Shown here: positions 47,788 through 59,875 of the stretch, piece by piece
How positions within the stretch are numbered: position 1 is the first letter of the stretch
How the letters are laid out: every line of letters starts with the position of its first letter
NCBI RefSeq assembly: GCF_040500475.1
Contig: NZ_CP159358.1
Span: 806,001-870,000 of the forward strand
Direction: 5' to 3'
Source: Bacillus sp. Bos-x628
GTDB taxonomy: Bacteria > Bacillota > Bacilli > Bacillales > Bacillaceae
DNA: 64,000 bases
The notes under the pieces: generated by a model
What the model was told of the DNA's origin: nothing
The model's database searches: none
What the model saw: only the letters and a program-made list of their open reading frames with translations
Position numbers and translations under genes: made by a program

Positions 47788-48684
47788 TTAGTACCTCGGC
47801 TTTCTTTCTTTGATTTCGGTTAAAAACTCTAAATAATGCTGATAACGATACTCTCTGATTTGCTTATTCTCCACCGCATCTTTTACCGCACAGGCAGGCT
47901 CTTTCACATGCAAACAACCTCTAAACTTACAATCTGCACTCCGCTCTCTTATTTCTAAGAAATACAGCCCTAAGTCTTCAGCTTCAATGCCGGTGAATTC
48001 TAGTGAGCTAAAGCCAGGGGTATCTGCAATGAGTCCTTCGGCTGTATGAATGAGTTCAACATGTCTTGTCGTATGTTTCCCTCTGCCAAGGTGGGATGAA
48101 ATATCATTTGTCTTCAGTGCCAAATCAGGACTAATTGCATTTAAAAGCGAGGACTTCCCTACTCCTGACTGACCTGCAAACACAGTAATTTTTTGGTGAA
48201 AATGTGGTTTTAGTTTTTCAAGTCCGTCACGTTCAATTGTAGATGTTAAGTGAACATCATAACCAATTTGACGATAGTCTTCAGCAAATGCTTGAATCGT
48301 TTCGCGCTCATTATCTGTTTTTAATAAATCGATTTTCGTTATACAAATGATGGGTTTAATATCATTTGCTTCTACGAGCACAAGAAATCTGTCTAAAAGT
48401 GATGGGCTAAAGGCTGGTTCTGTTGCTGAGAAGACCAGCACCGCTTGATCGACATTACTGATCGGAGGACGAACAAGTTCGTTTGTACGCTCTTTCACCT
48501 CTAATAAGTAGCCTTCTTTATCATTATCTGCTTGATAGACCACATAGTCTCCGACAAGAGGTGTCACTTTATTTTTTCGAAATATGCCTCTTGCTCTGCA
48601 CTGAATTACTTTACCACTTTTCTCAGATTCATCTAGCACATAATAAAACCCGCTTAACGCTTTAATAATTTTGCCCTCAGGCAT
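47788..48684 (-). CDS. rsgA: Ribosome small-subunit GTPase CpgA (RsgA, YloQ)
   Basis: CpgA/RsgA checks 30S maturation and in B. subtilis also affects peptidoglycan deposition. The 298-residue product has an N-terminal OB fold (about 1-65), a circularly permuted GTPase with TKID (116-119) ahead of the P-loop GQSGVGKSS (171-179) and DTPGFSS, and a C-terminal zinc region (CKFRGCLHVKEPAC with an internal His). CpgA is a known PrkC substrate in B. subtilis, consistent with its place 12 bases after prkC. Confidence 0.96.
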   Translation of the reverse strand: MPEGKIIKALSGFYYVLDESEKSGKVIQCRARGIFRKNKVTPLVGDYVVYQADNDKEGYLLEVKERTNELVRPPISNVDQAVLVFSATEPAFSPSLLDRFLVLVEANDIKPIICITKIDLLKTDNERETIQAFAEDYRQIGYDVHLTSTIERDGLEKLKPHFHQKITVFAGQSGVGKSSLLNAISPDLALKTNDISSHLGRGKHTTRHVELIHTAEGLIADTPGFSSLEFTGIEAEDLGLYFLEIRERSADCKFRGCLHVKEPACAVKDAVENKQIREYRYQHYLEFLTEIKERKPRY

Positions 48685-48696
48685 AAAGTCCCTCCT

Positions 48697-50652
48697 TTAT
48701 TCATCATCAGGGTATTTAATCGTTTTGGAGCTCACGACTTTATCATCAACCGTCACCTGATAGTATCCTTTTTGACCTGGCTCAATCTTAAACTTAATGG
48801 TTCTTTCAGTTGGTGCAGTGATTTTAAAAGTCTCATATACATCAGAAATGCTGTGTTCTGCATCGTCAATCGAGATTTGGACATTCATCTCTTGACCTTT
48901 CGTTTCTGGTTCATATGGAATTGAGATTTTTTCGGTAACCGTTTTGACTGGTTTTTCTTTTGGTCCAAGGGAGAATGTTATCTTCACCGTATCACCAGGT
49001 TTCACAGCGGTTCCAGCCTCTGGTTCCTGCTTCATGACCTCTCCTTTTGGAACATCGTTAGAATACGCTTCTTTTTCATCTAGCTTTAGTCCGTTATCCT
49101 CTAAATAATTAGAAGCTGCCTGTTTACTGTACGTCGTTAAATCCCGTAAAGTAATATCAGCTGGACCTATGCTAACTGTCAAAGTCACTTGTTCATCTGC
49201 GGCGACAAGCTCTGTACTTGCTGAAGGTTTTTGATCCATGACCACCCCTGATTCGGTGTCATTATCATTCACTTCCTCCACCACGACTTGTTTAAACCCT
49301 TTTTTCTCTAATAATTCTTTTGCTTTATCGACCTTTTCTCCTGTCACATCAGGTAATTCGGTCTTTTCTTTGCCTGAACTTTGGTATAGTTGAATTTCTG
49401 TTCCCTCTTTTACCTTCGTGCCGATTTTTGGATCAGTTTTGACGACAAGCCCTTTTTCAATTTTATTATCCGCAATATCAATTGGATCAGAAGAGACAGT
49501 AAACCCTGCATTTTTCAAGGCGTCCTCTGCTTTTTCTACTGTCATTCCAGACACATCAACGACTTCGACATCTTTTGGAAAAAGTAAACCTGGAAACACT
49601 GTAATGGCTAATACAGTCGCAGCAGTCAGGATAAATAAAATAGAAGCTATAACCCAAGGCCATTTTTTTCGTTTCTTTTTCGGTTTTTGCTCGTTCTTTT
49701 CCTTTGGCTTTTGAGCTGGATGTACGGCCGTTCTTTCATTGTCTGTGCTTACTGGATGATCTTTCATAATTGGGATGGCTTTCGTCGCTTCATGATCTTC
49801 TTCAATGGTAAATCGCTTTTCTTTGAGTCTTGCAGGATCGAAGGCCGTTTTTAAATCTTTTTGCATTTCAGATGCATCTTCGTATCGATAAAATGGATTT
49901 TTGGCCATTGCCTTTAAGATGATGTTCTCCACGCTTTGCGGAACGGATGGATTCCATCTTCTCACAGATGGCGGTTCTGACTGCAAATGCTTTAGTGCTA
50001 CACTGACGGCTGATTCACCTTCAAATGGCATTCGTCCTGAGATGAGCTCATATAGTACAATGCCAAGTGAATAGATATCCGATTTTTTCGTTGCAAGACC
50101 TCCGCGCGCTTGTTCTGGAGATAAATAGTGCACAGATCCTAGTACAGAGTTTGTATGAGTGATAGTGGCTGAGCTAAGTGCTATGGCAATCCCAAAATCA
50201 GTGACTTTGATGTTCCCCATATTGTCTATTAATATATTGTGAGGCTTTATGTCTCGATGGACGAGCTGTTTTGCGTGGGCTTCTTCCATGGCCGCCACCA
50301 CTTGTTCCATGATGCGAACGGCTTCTTTTGGATGAAGCGGACCATTGGCGTGTATGTATTCCTTCAGCGTCATCCCCTCGACATATTCCATGACAATATA
50401 ATAAATATCATCTTCTTCTCCTACATCATAGATACTGACAATATTCGGATGATCTAAGCTTGCCGCTGATTGTGCTTCTCGCCTAAATCGCCTAATAAAA
50501 TCGTCATCACTTGCAAAGTCAAACCGCAAAATTTTAATTGCTACTTCACGATCTAAGATCATATCCTCCGCCAAATAAACGTTTGCCATACCGCCTCCGC
50601 CTATGACGCGAAGAATCTGATAACGGCCGCTGATCCTTTTTCCGATCAACAC
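48697..50652 (-). CDS. prkC: Ser/Thr protein kinase PrkC with PASTA repeats
   Basis: PrkC senses muropeptides and lipid II and phosphorylates translation and wall factors, including during spore germination. The 651-residue product has a cytoplasmic kinase domain (1-270): glycine loop GGGGMA, Lys40, catalytic HRDIKPHN (132-139) and DFG (152-154). A Lys/Pro-rich juxtamembrane stretch precedes one membrane helix (about 335-357). Three PASTA domains (about 360-560) and an Ig-like C-domain follow outside. The GTG start lies inside the prpC end (7-base overlap). Confidence 0.97.
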   Translation of the reverse strand: MLIGKRISGRYQILRVIGGGGMANVYLAEDMILDREVAIKILRFDFASDDDFIRRFRREAQSAASLDHPNIVSIYDVGEEDDIYYIVMEYVEGMTLKEYIHANGPLHPKEAVRIMEQVVAAMEEAHAKQLVHRDIKPHNILIDNMGNIKVTDFGIAIALSSATITHTNSVLGSVHYLSPEQARGGLATKKSDIYSLGIVLYELISGRMPFEGESAVSVALKHLQSEPPSVRRWNPSVPQSVENIILKAMAKNPFYRYEDASEMQKDLKTAFDPARLKEKRFTIEEDHEATKAIPIMKDHPVSTDNERTAVHPAQKPKEKNEQKPKKKRKKWPWVIASILFILTAATVLAITVFPGLLFPKDVEVVDVSGMTVEKAEDALKNAGFTVSSDPIDIADNKIEKGLVVKTDPKIGTKVKEGTEIQLYQSSGKEKTELPDVTGEKVDKAKELLEKKGFKQVVVEEVNDNDTESGVVMDQKPSASTELVAADEQVTLTVSIGPADITLRDLTTYSKQAASNYLEDNGLKLDEKEAYSNDVPKGEVMKQEPEAGTAVKPGDTVKITFSLGPKEKPVKTVTEKISIPYEPETKGQEMNVQISIDDAEHSISDVYETFKITAPTERTIKFKIEPGQKGYYQVTVDDKVVSSKTIKYPDDE

Positions 50653-51416
50653 TTGCTGTCACCCTCTTCTGTTTGGGGGGAGATTTCTAACAGTACTGCT
50701 GTAATGTTATCTTCACCGCCGTTGTCATTCGCTGTTTGAATTAACTCCGTTACTTTTTCATCAGGTGCGATCGTTTGCGTTAAAATATGAATGATATTCT
50801 CTTCTTCTACTTTATTAGACAACCCATCAGAGCAAAGTAAAATTTGATCTCCAGGATCGACTTCAAAGGTACGCGCATCAATTTGAACGTATTTATCTGT
50901 ACCTAATGCTTTTGTCAGTACATTTTTTCTTGGATGATATTCAGCATCTGCTTTCGAGATCTCACCAGTTTTCACAAGCTCGTTGACAAGTGAATGATCG
51001 TCTGTTAATTGGGTAAGCGTGCCCTTTCTTAGTAAATAACAGCGGCTGTCACCAATATGAGCAATTGTGACCGTTTGCAAATGAACGAGCGCACAGACAA
51101 TGGTCGTCCCCATTCCTTGGCACCCGTCATTGGCTCTCGCATGTTCATATACTTGATCATTGATTTCACTAATTTTAGAGATTAACCAGCTTTCTTGATC
51201 AGCTGGTTTACTTGGAATTGAAGACGTTTCTTCCCAGTATTCCTTTAAAGAAGAAACTGCCATCTTGCTGGCTACATCACCGGCAAGATGTCCTCCCATT
51301 CCATCTGCAACAACAGCCAGAACGGTGTCTTCTTTTGCTTCAAAAATACCTGCATCATCTTCATTATGCTGACGGACTTTTCCTGTATCGGTTTGAAAAG
51401 CTGCCCTAATCAACAT
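50646..51416 (-). CDS. prpC: PP2C-type protein phosphatase PrpC
   Basis: PrpC removes phosphate from PrkC and its targets. The 256-residue PP2C domain contains [48 protein letters not shown] and [12 protein letters not shown], giving the metal-binding acidic residues. It overlaps prkC by seven bases, so kinase and phosphatase are made in a coupled ratio. It begins four bases after rlmN. Confidence 0.97.
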   Translation of the reverse strand: MLIRAAFQTDTGKVRQHNEDDAGIFEAKEDTVLAVVADGMGGHLAGDVASKMAVSSLKEYWEETSSIPSKPADQESWLISKISEINDQVYEHARANDGCQGMGTTIVCALVHLQTVTIAHIGDSRCYLLRKGTLTQLTDDHSLVNELVKTGEISKADAEYHPRKNVLTKALGTDKYVQIDARTFEVDPGDQILLCSDGLSNKVEEENIIHILTQTIAPDEKVTELIQTANDNGGEDNITAVLLEISPQTEEGDSKC

Positions 51417-51419
51417 TCG

Positions 51420-52508
51420 TCACCTCGTCTCTTCCTGACGCTCCTTCGCTCTTAGCTGACCGCAAGCAGCATCAATGTCATGGCCTTGCTCTCGTCTAAT
51501 CGTTACGTTAATGCCTCGTTCTTTCAACTTTTTTTCAAATAGGAAGATTTGTTCTCTTGGTGTTCTGACATAATCCCTTTCAGGGACATAGTTCACCGGA
51601 ATCAGGTTCACGTGGCATTTGATTCCTTTTAATAATTCAGCCAGCTCTTCAGCATGGTGTACTTGGTCATTTACTCCGCCAAATAGTCCGTATTCAAAGC
51701 TGACGCGTCTGCCTGTTTTTTGAATGTAATATTTAATGGCTTCCATTAGCTTTGGCAGTTGATACGCTTTGTTGATTGGCATTAGACGGCTTCTGATTTC
51801 AGTATTTGGTGCATGCAATGAAACCGCAAAGTTGATTTGCATTTGCTCATCAGCGAATTGATAGATTTTCGGTATGATGCCGCTTGTTGACACAGTAATA
51901 TGACGTGCACCGATATTTAAGCCGTTGTCATGGTTGATAATCTTAAGGAAAGCAAGCATTTCGTCAAAGTTATCAAATGGCTCACCAATACCCATGATGA
52001 CAACCGAACTGACTCTTTCGTCTGTTTCATCAAGTGCCTGCTGCACTTTTAATACTTGCGCTACAATTTCGCCTGCTTCAAGGTTTCGTTTCAAGCCGCC
52101 AAGTGTAGATGCACAAAATGTACAGCCAATTCTGCATCCAACTTGTGTCGTGACACAAACAGAGTTGCCATAATCATGGCGCATGAGCACTGTTTCAATC
52201 GTATAACCGTCGTGTAATTCAAATAAAAACTTAATCGTTCCATCTTGAGATGTTTGTTTGATCACTGTTTTAAGAGTTGTGATCGCAAACTGTTCCTTTA
52301 ACTTTTTCCTTAAATCTTTTGATAGGTTAGACATTTGGTCAAAGGATGTGACACGTTTTTCATAAAGCCATTCGAAAATTTGCGCTGCGCGGAAAGGTTT
52401 TTCGCCTTGATCTTTTAACCATGCTTTCATTTCGTCAAGCTCAAATGAGTAAATCGACGGCATTTCCGTTTTGAGTTCTTTTCTTACCTTTTGTTTTTGT
52501 TCTGTCAT
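51420..52508 (-). CDS. rlmN: Dual-specificity RNA methyltransferase RlmN
   Basis: RlmN methylates C2 of A2503 in 23S rRNA and A37 in some tRNAs by a radical S-adenosylmethionine mechanism. The 362-residue product has the 4Fe-4S motif Cys125-x3-Cys129-x2-Cys132 (CRIGCTFC), and a second catalytic Cys near the C-terminus in DAACGQLR; the first is expected upstream in NSVCVT. It lies between rsmB and prpC. Confidence 0.97.
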   Translation of the reverse strand: MTEQKQKVRKELKTEMPSIYSFELDEMKAWLKDQGEKPFRAAQIFEWLYEKRVTSFDQMSNLSKDLRKKLKEQFAITTLKTVIKQTSQDGTIKFLFELHDGYTIETVLMRHDYGNSVCVTTQVGCRIGCTFCASTLGGLKRNLEAGEIVAQVLKVQQALDETDERVSSVVIMGIGEPFDNFDEMLAFLKIINHDNGLNIGARHITVSTSGIIPKIYQFADEQMQINFAVSLHAPNTEIRSRLMPINKAYQLPKLMEAIKYYIQKTGRRVSFEYGLFGGVNDQVHHAEELAELLKGIKCHVNLIPVNYVPERDYVRTPREQIFLFEKKLKERGINVTIRREQGHDIDAACGQLRAKERQEETR

Positions 52509-52511
52509 TTT

Positions 52512-53855
52512 TTATCCCTTCTTTTTCATGCTGCAAATAAAGAAACCATCTGTTCCGAAATAGTGAGGAAGGATTTGAACACTTCCTTTTTGAACAAACG
52601 GAGCAACCTGCTCAGGCAGCCGTTCATTAAGAGATAGATCGGGTTGGAAGTCTTGATGTTCTTGTAAAAAAGCATGAATCACTTGTTGATTTTCTGTTGG
52701 ATCCATTGTACATGTACTATATACAAGGGTCCCGCCTGGTTTCAGAAGCGGGGCTGCTTCATTTAAAATCGCTTTCTGAATATGAGCGAGCCGAGCTGAA
52801 TCCTCGGGAGACTTTGTATATTTCATATCTGGTTTTCTTCTAATGACACCAAATCCTGAACACGGTGCATCAATGAGAATACGATCAAATGAGGCTTCGC
52901 TATAGTGTTCTTTTGCTTTTCTTGCATCAAGTGCCTTTGCTTCAATATGAGTCAGATTCAACCGCTTAGTTGCTTGTTTGATCAGTTTCACTTTGTGCTC
53001 ATGTAAATCAAGTGAAATGATTTTCCCCTTATCGTTCATTCGCTCTGCAATATGCGTTGATTTACCGCCAGGGGCAGCACAGGCATCCAGTACCATTTCA
53101 CCAGGCTTAGGGTCCAAAGCTCTTGCTACAAGCATAGAGCTTTCATCTTGAATGGTCACATACCCTTCTTGAAAATAAGAAGTCGATACAATTGAACCTT
53201 TCATGAGCTTTAAAGCATCATCAGATAGGTCTCCAAGTTCTGTTTCAATGCCGGATGACATCAGTTTATTTTGTAAAGTGACTCGATCAGATTTCATTCG
53301 GTTGACACGCAATGTTTGTTTTGGCGGCACTAAATGAATGCGGCACATGCTTTCTGCCGCTTCAAATCCATAAGTGTGAACCCACTGCTTTACTAGCCAT
53401 AATGGATGGCTTGTCTCGATAGAAAGACGTTCAACTGGATCTTTGATTGCATCAAAGGTTGGAACTCCCTCTCGTTGCACAGAACGAAGAACACCATTTA
53501 CAAGAGAAGAAATGCCTGTATGTCCGCGTTTTTTTGTCAGTTCGACTGCTTCATGGATGGCTGCACGATCTGGAATTTTTTCAAGGTATACCATTTGATA
53601 TAGAGACATACGTAATAACTGCATGACCCATGGGGCAACCTTTTGTGGTTTTTTCACAAATGGCGCTAGCATATAATCAAGTGCCAGCTTATTTTGCAGT
53701 GTGCCGTACACGAGTTCAGTTAACAGCGGTTTGTCCTGATCGGACAGTTCTTTATCTTTCAACACTGACTGCAGAAGCAAATGACTATATGCCTGATGTT
53801 GTTCAAGTTTGATTAAAGCGTCAAGCGCTACTTCTCTCACATTACTTTTCTTCAT
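52512..53855 (-). CDS. rsmB: 16S rRNA (cytosine-967-C5)-methyltransferase RsmB
   Basis: RsmB methylates C967 of 16S rRNA. The 447-residue product has an N-terminal NusB-like domain (about 1-140) and a C-terminal NOL1/NOP2/Sun methyltransferase domain. The latter has [15 protein letters not shown] for S-adenosylmethionine, [15 protein letters not shown], and a second catalytic Cys in [12 protein letters not shown]. The ATG lies 14 bases inside fmt. The B. subtilis name is yloM. Confidence 0.96.
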   Translation of the reverse strand: MKKSNVREVALDALIKLEQHQAYSHLLLQSVLKDKELSDQDKPLLTELVYGTLQNKLALDYMLAPFVKKPQKVAPWVMQLLRMSLYQMVYLEKIPDRAAIHEAVELTKKRGHTGISSLVNGVLRSVQREGVPTFDAIKDPVERLSIETSHPLWLVKQWVHTYGFEAAESMCRIHLVPPKQTLRVNRMKSDRVTLQNKLMSSGIETELGDLSDDALKLMKGSIVSTSYFQEGYVTIQDESSMLVARALDPKPGEMVLDACAAPGGKSTHIAERMNDKGKIISLDLHEHKVKLIKQATKRLNLTHIEAKALDARKAKEHYSEASFDRILIDAPCSGFGVIRRKPDMKYTKSPEDSARLAHIQKAILNEAAPLLKPGGTLVYSTCTMDPTENQQVIHAFLQEHQDFQPDLSLNERLPEQVAPFVQKGSVQILPHYFGTDGFFICSMKKKG

Positions 53856-54795
53856 TCATTCGCCCTAATTTCTGTCCAATTTCGATATTCGCCCCTCTTA
53901 AAAAGTCTTCACCACTCATTCGTTTCTTTCCAGCTGGCTGAACACTTGTTAATAAAAGGCCTTGTTTATTCCCTGTGCCAATGACTGGCCCTTCTTGCTT
54001 AAGCTCAATCACTTTCCCAGGTTCTTCTTGCGCTTTAAGGGGTACTTTTTTTGCTTCCCATACTTTTAAAATGACTCCATTCCATTCAGTATAGGCAACT
54101 GGCCATGGATTTAAGCCGCGAACTTGGTTGTATAATTCTTCTCCGGTTTTCATCCAGTCTAATCTTTCTTGCTCCCTTTTAATGTTTGGAGCATATGTTG
54201 CGGCTTCTTCGTTTTGCGGAATTGGAGAGATGGAGCGGCGCAGAACATTTGGAATTGTATCCTTTAATAATTTCGCTCCTGCAACACTTAATTTATCGTG
54301 CAATGAGCCAACGTTGTCTAATTCATCAATTTCTACTTCTACTTTACTAATCATGTCACCTGCATCCAGCTTTTCTACCATATACATAATCGTTACGCCT
54401 GTTTTCTTTTTGCCTTGCAGGATCGCATAGTGGATCGGTGCACCGCCTCTTAACTCTGGGAGAAGTGAAGCATGCACATTGATACAACCAAATTCAGGTT
54501 CATCCAGCAATCTCTTTGGCAATATTTGTCCAAATGCGGCTGTTACAATTAAATCTGGCTTTAAAGCGAGCACTTTATCAATTTCTTCATCAAGACGGAC
54601 CTTTTCAGGCTGCAAAACAGGAATGCCATGTTTCAGCGCCTCAACTTTCACAGGAGGCGGCGTCAGCACTCTTTTTCTGCCTTTTGGACGGTCAGGTTGT
54701 GTGACGACCCCTACGACTTCATACTCTTCTGAAATTAGTGTTTGGAGTATTGGTACTGAGAAATCAGGGGTTCCCATAAATACAATACGTGCCAT
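53842..54795 (-). CDS. fmt: Methionyl-tRNA formyltransferase
   Basis: Fmt formylates initiator Met-tRNA using 10-formyltetrahydrofolate. The 317-residue product has [17 protein letters not shown], then [18 protein letters not shown] (catalytic Asn-His-Asp with INVHASLLP) and GDMISKVEV; a C-terminal OB domain covers about 205-317. ATG 54793-54795 follows AAGGGTG; an in-frame GTG three codons earlier is inside that site. It is adjacent to def, forming the formylation-deformylation pair. Confidence 0.97.
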   Translation of the reverse strand: MARIVFMGTPDFSVPILQTLISEEYEVVGVVTQPDRPKGRKRVLTPPPVKVEALKHGIPVLQPEKVRLDEEIDKVLALKPDLIVTAAFGQILPKRLLDEPEFGCINVHASLLPELRGGAPIHYAILQGKKKTGVTIMYMVEKLDAGDMISKVEVEIDELDNVGSLHDKLSVAGAKLLKDTIPNVLRRSISPIPQNEEAATYAPNIKREQERLDWMKTGEELYNQVRGLNPWPVAYTEWNGVILKVWEAKKVPLKAQEEPGKVIELKQEGPVIGTGNKQGLLLTSVQPAGKKRMSGEDFLRGANIEIGQKLGRMNEEK

Positions 54796-54800
54796 TTTTA

Positions 54801-55283
54801 TCACCCTTCCATTTCCGCAAGTTCTTTTTCTGTATAATATTGAATGATTTTTGATATGAACAATACGCCATCTAAGTGATCTATCTCGTGCAATAAAGCT
54901 CTTGCTAAAAAGCCCTCTGCTTCTATTGTAAATGGTTTGCCTTTCTTATCAAAGGCTTTCACCTTGACATAATTTGGCCTTTCGACAGTCCCGTATAAAG
55001 CTGGAAAGCTTAGGCAGCCTTCAATATCTGTTTGGCTTCCTTTCACTTCAAGAATCTCGGGATTCACTAAATCGATTCTGCCAGATTCTTCTCCGGTATC
55101 TACAACTGCGACTCTTTTTGAAATACCAATTTGCGGAGCAGCTAGTCCGACTCCATCAAGCTCAAGCATTGTATCATACATATCATCAAGCAGTTTTGTT
55201 AGCTTTTTATCGAAACAATCTACTGCCTTTGTCTTTGTTTCAAGCACCTCTGCCGGATGTATGACTATTGGTTTTACTGCCAC
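54801..55283 (-). CDS. def: Peptide deformylase Def
   Basis: Def removes formyl from new proteins. The 160-residue product has the three family motifs: [10 protein letters not shown] (44-53), EGCLSFP with metal-ligand Cys90, and HEIDH with His132, Glu133 and His136. The start is GTG 55281-55283, seven bases after GGAGG. It lies between priA and fmt. Confidence 0.97.
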   Translation of the reverse strand: MAVKPIVIHPAEVLETKTKAVDCFDKKLTKLLDDMYDTMLELDGVGLAAPQIGISKRVAVVDTGEESGRIDLVNPEILEVKGSQTDIEGCLSFPALYGTVERPNYVKVKAFDKKGKPFTIEAEGFLARALLHEIDHLDGVLFISKIIQYYTEKELAEMEG

Positions 55284-55298
55284 TTAAAGCCCTCCGTT

Positions 55299-57710
55299 TT
55301 ACATCATCATATATGGATTCATATCAATTGAAATGATCAGTTGTTTTTGTTCCATTTCTTTTTGATAATGATCTTGTATTTTCCTTAGTAAGCTTGCCAG
55401 TTCATTTTCCCTTTTGTATTTTATCACGCATTGATATCGATATCTATCTTTGATCTTAGCAATAGGGGATGCAACTGGACCAAGTATTCTTGTATTCGGC
55501 GCACAGTTCATTTTAAGGAATTGTACAATTTTATCTGTTACATGTGCTGCCTTCGTCACTTCTACATGAGAAACTGTCACCATCGCCAAGAAATAAAATG
55601 GCGGATAGGACTGAAGACGCCGATGCATCATCTCCTGCTCGTAAAAGGCTTCATAGTCATGCTGCTTTGTTAATTCAATGCTATAGTGTGATGGAGTGTA
55701 AGATTGAATAATGACTGAACCTGTTTTTTCATGACGCCCGGCCCTGCCGCTGACTTGTGTTAAGAGCTGAAACGTTTTTTCACTTGAACGAAAATCTGGG
55801 ATATGAAGGGACGTATCAGCACTTAGTACACCGACGAGGGTGACATCTGGGAAATCCAGACCTTTTGCGATCATTTGCGTCCCGAGCAAGATGTCGGCTT
55901 CTTTGTTTCCGAATGCCGTCAGAAACTTTTCATGCGCACCTTTTCGAGAGGTCGTATCCACATCCATACGGATGATCCTTGCCTCGGGCAATACCTTCGT
56001 TAGCTCTTCTTCTACTCGCTGCGTTCCTGTGCCAAAGTAGCGAATATGTTCACTTTGACATTCTGGACATTCAGCAGGTACTGGGGCTTCATGACCACAA
56101 TAATGACACTTCAGTCGTTTTTGGTAGCGATGATAGGTCAAAGATATCTCACAATGAGGACATTGCTCGACATATCCGCAATCCCGGCACATGACAAAAG
56201 AAGAATACCCCCTTTTATTGAGAAACAGTACCGCTTGTTCTTTCTTTTCAAGGACTTCTTTTAATCGTTTCATCAGTTTTTCCGAGAACATTGATCGGTT
56301 TCCGTTTCTTAGTTCTTCTCTCATATCAATTAAGGAAACGTGCGGGAGTTGCTGCTGGTTCACGCGTTGCTTTAGCGTGAGCAATGTGTACACACCTTTT
56401 TTCGCACGAGCATATGACTCCAGTGAAGGTGTAGCACTTCCTAATACAACTGGACATTGGTGCCGTCTTGCTCGTTCTATCGCAACATCCCTAGCATGAT
56501 ATCGAGGCATTTCTTCTTGTTTATAGGAAGATTCATGCTCCTCATCAATAATAATCATTCCTAGATTGTCAAAAGGGGCAAACACAGCAGACCTTGCACC
56601 AACAACAAGCTTGACTTCCTTGCGATGAATTTTACGCCACTCATCATATTTCTCTCCTGTGGAAAGACCGCTGTGGAGAACCGCAACATGTGAACCGAAT
56701 CGTTCTTTAAATCGTTTCACCATTTGAGGGGTTAAAGAAATTTCGGGAACTAACACGATGGCTTCTTTTCCCTTTTTTAGCACATGATCAATTGTCTGCA
56801 AATAAATTTCCGTTTTACCGCTCCCTGTCACCCCATGCAGCAGAAAGGTTTCATGCTGATGGTCGTTGACTGCTTGATGAATGTGTTTAGCAGCTTCTGC
56901 TTGTTCAGTGGTGAGATCGAGTGGGGCAGACTGTTGAAACTCATCATGTGCATAAGGGTCTCGATAGACTTCTTCATAGCTTTCTATTAACAAGCCTTCT
57001 TGAACGAAAGTTCTAAGCGTTTGGGAGCTTGCACCAGTCTGCTCTTTTAAGTCTTTTGCCAAAAAAGTTGTCTCACTGGCTCGAATTAAAAAGGAAAGCA
57101 GCGCTTTTTTCTTCACAGCATTTTTCTTTAGTTCTTGCTGCTTTTCTTCGAGTCTTTTCCTAGGTACTGCGATCTGCAGTGTTCGAACCTTTTTCTTACC
57201 GGTTCTCTGAGACACATGGTATCTCACTTCTAGATGGCCTTTTTGAACATGTTTTTGAATCAGTTTTAATTCTTCAGGTGGTATGTCAGAATAAAGGATA
57301 CTTTGCTGCTGACCGAAAAGCTCTTTCAATGACTGCGGAAGTTCTTCATCCGATAGCACCTGAATTTCTTTTTCATATTTCGCCTTCATTGCTGCGGGTA
57401 ACATCGATTGGAGGGCTGTGATATGATAAGACAATGTTTTTTCCGTCAGCCAGTGGGAAAGCTCCAATAGCTCATCTGTCAAAACAGGGGATAAATCAAA
57501 TAAATCCACAATGTCCTTGATGTTTCCTGTCTTTACATCTGATACATCCTTTACTCTTGTCACAAACCCCTGAATCTTTCTAGGACCAAAGGGAACAACC
57601 ACTCTCATGCCCGCTTTAATCATCCCTTTAAAACGATCTGGCACGCGATAGTCAAATGGACGATCAATCGCTTTGGTTGTGACATCCACAATGACTTCGG
57701 CAAAAATCAT
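55299..57710 (-). CDS. priA: Primosomal protein N' (replication restart helicase PriA)
   Basis: PriA recognises stalled forks and reloads the replisome. The 803-residue product has an N-terminal DNA-binding domain, Walker A GVTGSGKTE near residue 293, DEEH box (IIIDEEHESS), a two-zinc cysteine cluster (CRDCGYVEQCPHC and CHYCGHEAPVPAECPEC) and C-terminal helicase motifs (QVSGRAGR). The ATG overlaps the coaBC stop by four bases. Confidence 0.97.
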   Translation of the reverse strand: MIFAEVIVDVTTKAIDRPFDYRVPDRFKGMIKAGMRVVVPFGPRKIQGFVTRVKDVSDVKTGNIKDIVDLFDLSPVLTDELLELSHWLTEKTLSYHITALQSMLPAAMKAKYEKEIQVLSDEELPQSLKELFGQQQSILYSDIPPEELKLIQKHVQKGHLEVRYHVSQRTGKKKVRTLQIAVPRKRLEEKQQELKKNAVKKKALLSFLIRASETTFLAKDLKEQTGASSQTLRTFVQEGLLIESYEEVYRDPYAHDEFQQSAPLDLTTEQAEAAKHIHQAVNDHQHETFLLHGVTGSGKTEIYLQTIDHVLKKGKEAIVLVPEISLTPQMVKRFKERFGSHVAVLHSGLSTGEKYDEWRKIHRKEVKLVVGARSAVFAPFDNLGMIIIDEEHESSYKQEEMPRYHARDVAIERARRHQCPVVLGSATPSLESYARAKKGVYTLLTLKQRVNQQQLPHVSLIDMREELRNGNRSMFSEKLMKRLKEVLEKKEQAVLFLNKRGYSSFVMCRDCGYVEQCPHCEISLTYHRYQKRLKCHYCGHEAPVPAECPECQSEHIRYFGTGTQRVEEELTKVLPEARIIRMDVDTTSRKGAHEKFLTAFGNKEADILLGTQMIAKGLDFPDVTLVGVLSADTSLHIPDFRSSEKTFQLLTQVSGRAGRHEKTGSVIIQSYTPSHYSIELTKQHDYEAFYEQEMMHRRLQSYPPFYFLAMVTVSHVEVTKAAHVTDKIVQFLKMNCAPNTRILGPVASPIAKIKDRYRYQCVIKYKRENELASLLRKIQDHYQKEMEQKQLIISIDMNPYMMM

Positions 57711-58924
57711 GTTCGCTCACTCTCTTGAGGCAATAATTCATTTGCCTCCTTTAAAATTTCAAAAGCGAGGTCTTTTTTGCTCATCTTCGGTAGCTCTGTT
57801 TTTGTGCCATCTGCTTTGATCATTGCTACCACATTTGTGTCGGTTCCAAAGCCTGCACCTTCTGCTGTGACATTGTTGGCCACAATCATATCTAAATGCT
57901 TGGATTCAATTTTCTTTTTGGCGTAATACTCCACATCCTGCGTTTCAGCTGCAAAACCGACAAGCACCTGATGTTCTTTTCTTTTGCCTAACTCTTTTAA
58001 AATATCCTTTGTCCGGGTAAATTCAATGTCCAATGTTCCATCTTGCTTTTTCATTTTGTGAGGATATGTTTTCACAGGGGTGTAATCTGCAACCGCCGCT
58101 GATTTAATCACAAGGTCGGCTTGTCCATAGACATTTAAAACAGCCTGATACATCTCCTCTGCAGATTCAACTTGCACGACTTTCACATGATCAGGAGCAG
58201 TCAATGAGACAGGTCCTGAAATGAGCGTCACCTCTGCCCCCATTTGCTGGGCAGCTTCTGCAATCGCATAGCCCATTTTCCCAGAAGAGCGATTTGTAAA
58301 GAAACGTACAGGATCAATCACTTCTCTTGTCGGTCCTGCTGTCACAACAACCTTTCTACCTGAAAGCGGCAAATCTTTCGGCTCTTCAAAAAACGCACGC
58401 ACATGTTCCACAATTTTTTCAGGCTCCTCTAATCTTCCTTTTCCAATGTAACCACAGGCTAAATAACCTTCACTTGGCTCAATAAACCGATATCCATCTT
58501 CATATAATGTAGCAATGTTACGCTTTACGGCTGGATGATCGTACATGTGAACATTCATTGCAGGTGCTATCCAAACAGGTGCTGTTGAAGCAAGCAATGT
58601 CGTTGTCAGCATATCATCTGCCAGCCCTGCGGCCATTTTACCAATCGTATGTGCTGTCGCAGGCGCCACGAGAATTAGGTCAGCCCAATCGGCCACATCA
58701 ATATGTGCAATGACTTTTGGATTATTTTCTTTAAAAGTATCCACATATACCTCATGGCGAGAAAGGGCTTGAAAGGTGAGCGGAGAAACAAACTCGCGGG
58801 CAGATTCTGTCATGATCACTCTTACATTAGCCCCTGCCTGCACGAGTTTACTAGTGAGTGCTGCTGCTTTATATACGGCGATTCCTCCGCTGACGCCGAG
58901 CAAAATATTTTTTGACTGTAACAT
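57707..58924 (-). CDS. coaBC: Bifunctional phosphopantothenoylcysteine decarboxylase/synthetase CoaBC
   Basis: CoaBC performs two steps of coenzyme A synthesis. In the 405-residue product the N-terminal flavoprotein half (CoaC, about 1-180) has LLGVSGGIAVYKA and APAMNVHMYDHP. The C-terminal half (CoaB, about 190-405) has VVTAGPTREVIDPVRFFTNRSSG and VIKSAAVADYTP. ATG 58922-58924 follows AAGGGGGAC; a frame to 58990 crosses the rpoZ terminator and is rejected. Confidence 0.96.
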   Translation of the reverse strand: MLQSKNILLGVSGGIAVYKAAALTSKLVQAGANVRVIMTESAREFVSPLTFQALSRHEVYVDTFKENNPKVIAHIDVADWADLILVAPATAHTIGKMAAGLADDMLTTTLLASTAPVWIAPAMNVHMYDHPAVKRNIATLYEDGYRFIEPSEGYLACGYIGKGRLEEPEKIVEHVRAFFEEPKDLPLSGRKVVVTAGPTREVIDPVRFFTNRSSGKMGYAIAEAAQQMGAEVTLISGPVSLTAPDHVKVVQVESAEEMYQAVLNVYGQADLVIKSAAVADYTPVKTYPHKMKKQDGTLDIEFTRTKDILKELGKRKEHQVLVGFAAETQDVEYYAKKKIESKHLDMIVANNVTAEGAGFGTDTNVVAMIKADGTKTELPKMSKKDLAFEILKEANELLPQESERT

Positions 58925-58970
58925 TTGTTTGTCCCCCTTAAACAGGCCTTTTTGACAAATTCGTCTACAA

Positions 58971-59011
58971 TTCAAAAAAGTCAAAACCAATCATAGTTTT
59001 GACTTTTTGAA
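58971..59011 (-). terminator. Rho-independent terminator of gmk-rpoZ
   Basis: CAAAAAGTCAAAAC and GTTTTGACTTTTTTG pair almost perfectly with an eight-base loop; the minus strand ends in TTTTTTG. It separates rpoZ from coaBC. Confidence 0.8.
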
Positions 59012-59044
59012 CGTATCAATTTCTGCCATGCAGAATCGATGAGA

Positions 59045-59248
59045 CTATTCTTCATCTTCTTTTTCAAATGTCAAAAGACCAGCATCGATTTCTTCAAGTG
59101 CTTTTCCTACATATTTGTAAGACTTTGTGTTTTCAATCTGCTGATCTTGATGGATTTGCATTTCCCGTGCACGGCGTGCAGACACCGTCACAAGCGTATA
59201 TTTTGAATCGATTTTGTTCATTAATGAGTCAATTGAAGGATCTAACAT
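59045..59248 (-). CDS. rpoZ: RNA polymerase omega subunit
   Basis: Omega stabilises the beta-prime subunit. The 67-residue product begins [30 protein letters not shown], the omega-family signature with SARRAREMQ, and ends in a charged tail. It lies three bases after gmk, the usual partner gene. Confidence 0.96.
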   Translation of the reverse strand: MLDPSIDSLMNKIDSKYTLVTVSARRAREMQIHQDQQIENTKSYKYVGKALEEIDAGLLTFEKEDEE

Positions 59249-59251
59249 GGT

Positions 59252-59875
<624 letters not shown>

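Noticed and set aside
58925..58990. N-terminal extension of coaBC
   Set aside because: It reads through the rpoZ terminator hairpin, while ATG 58922-58924 has a proper ribosome site and the family N-terminus.
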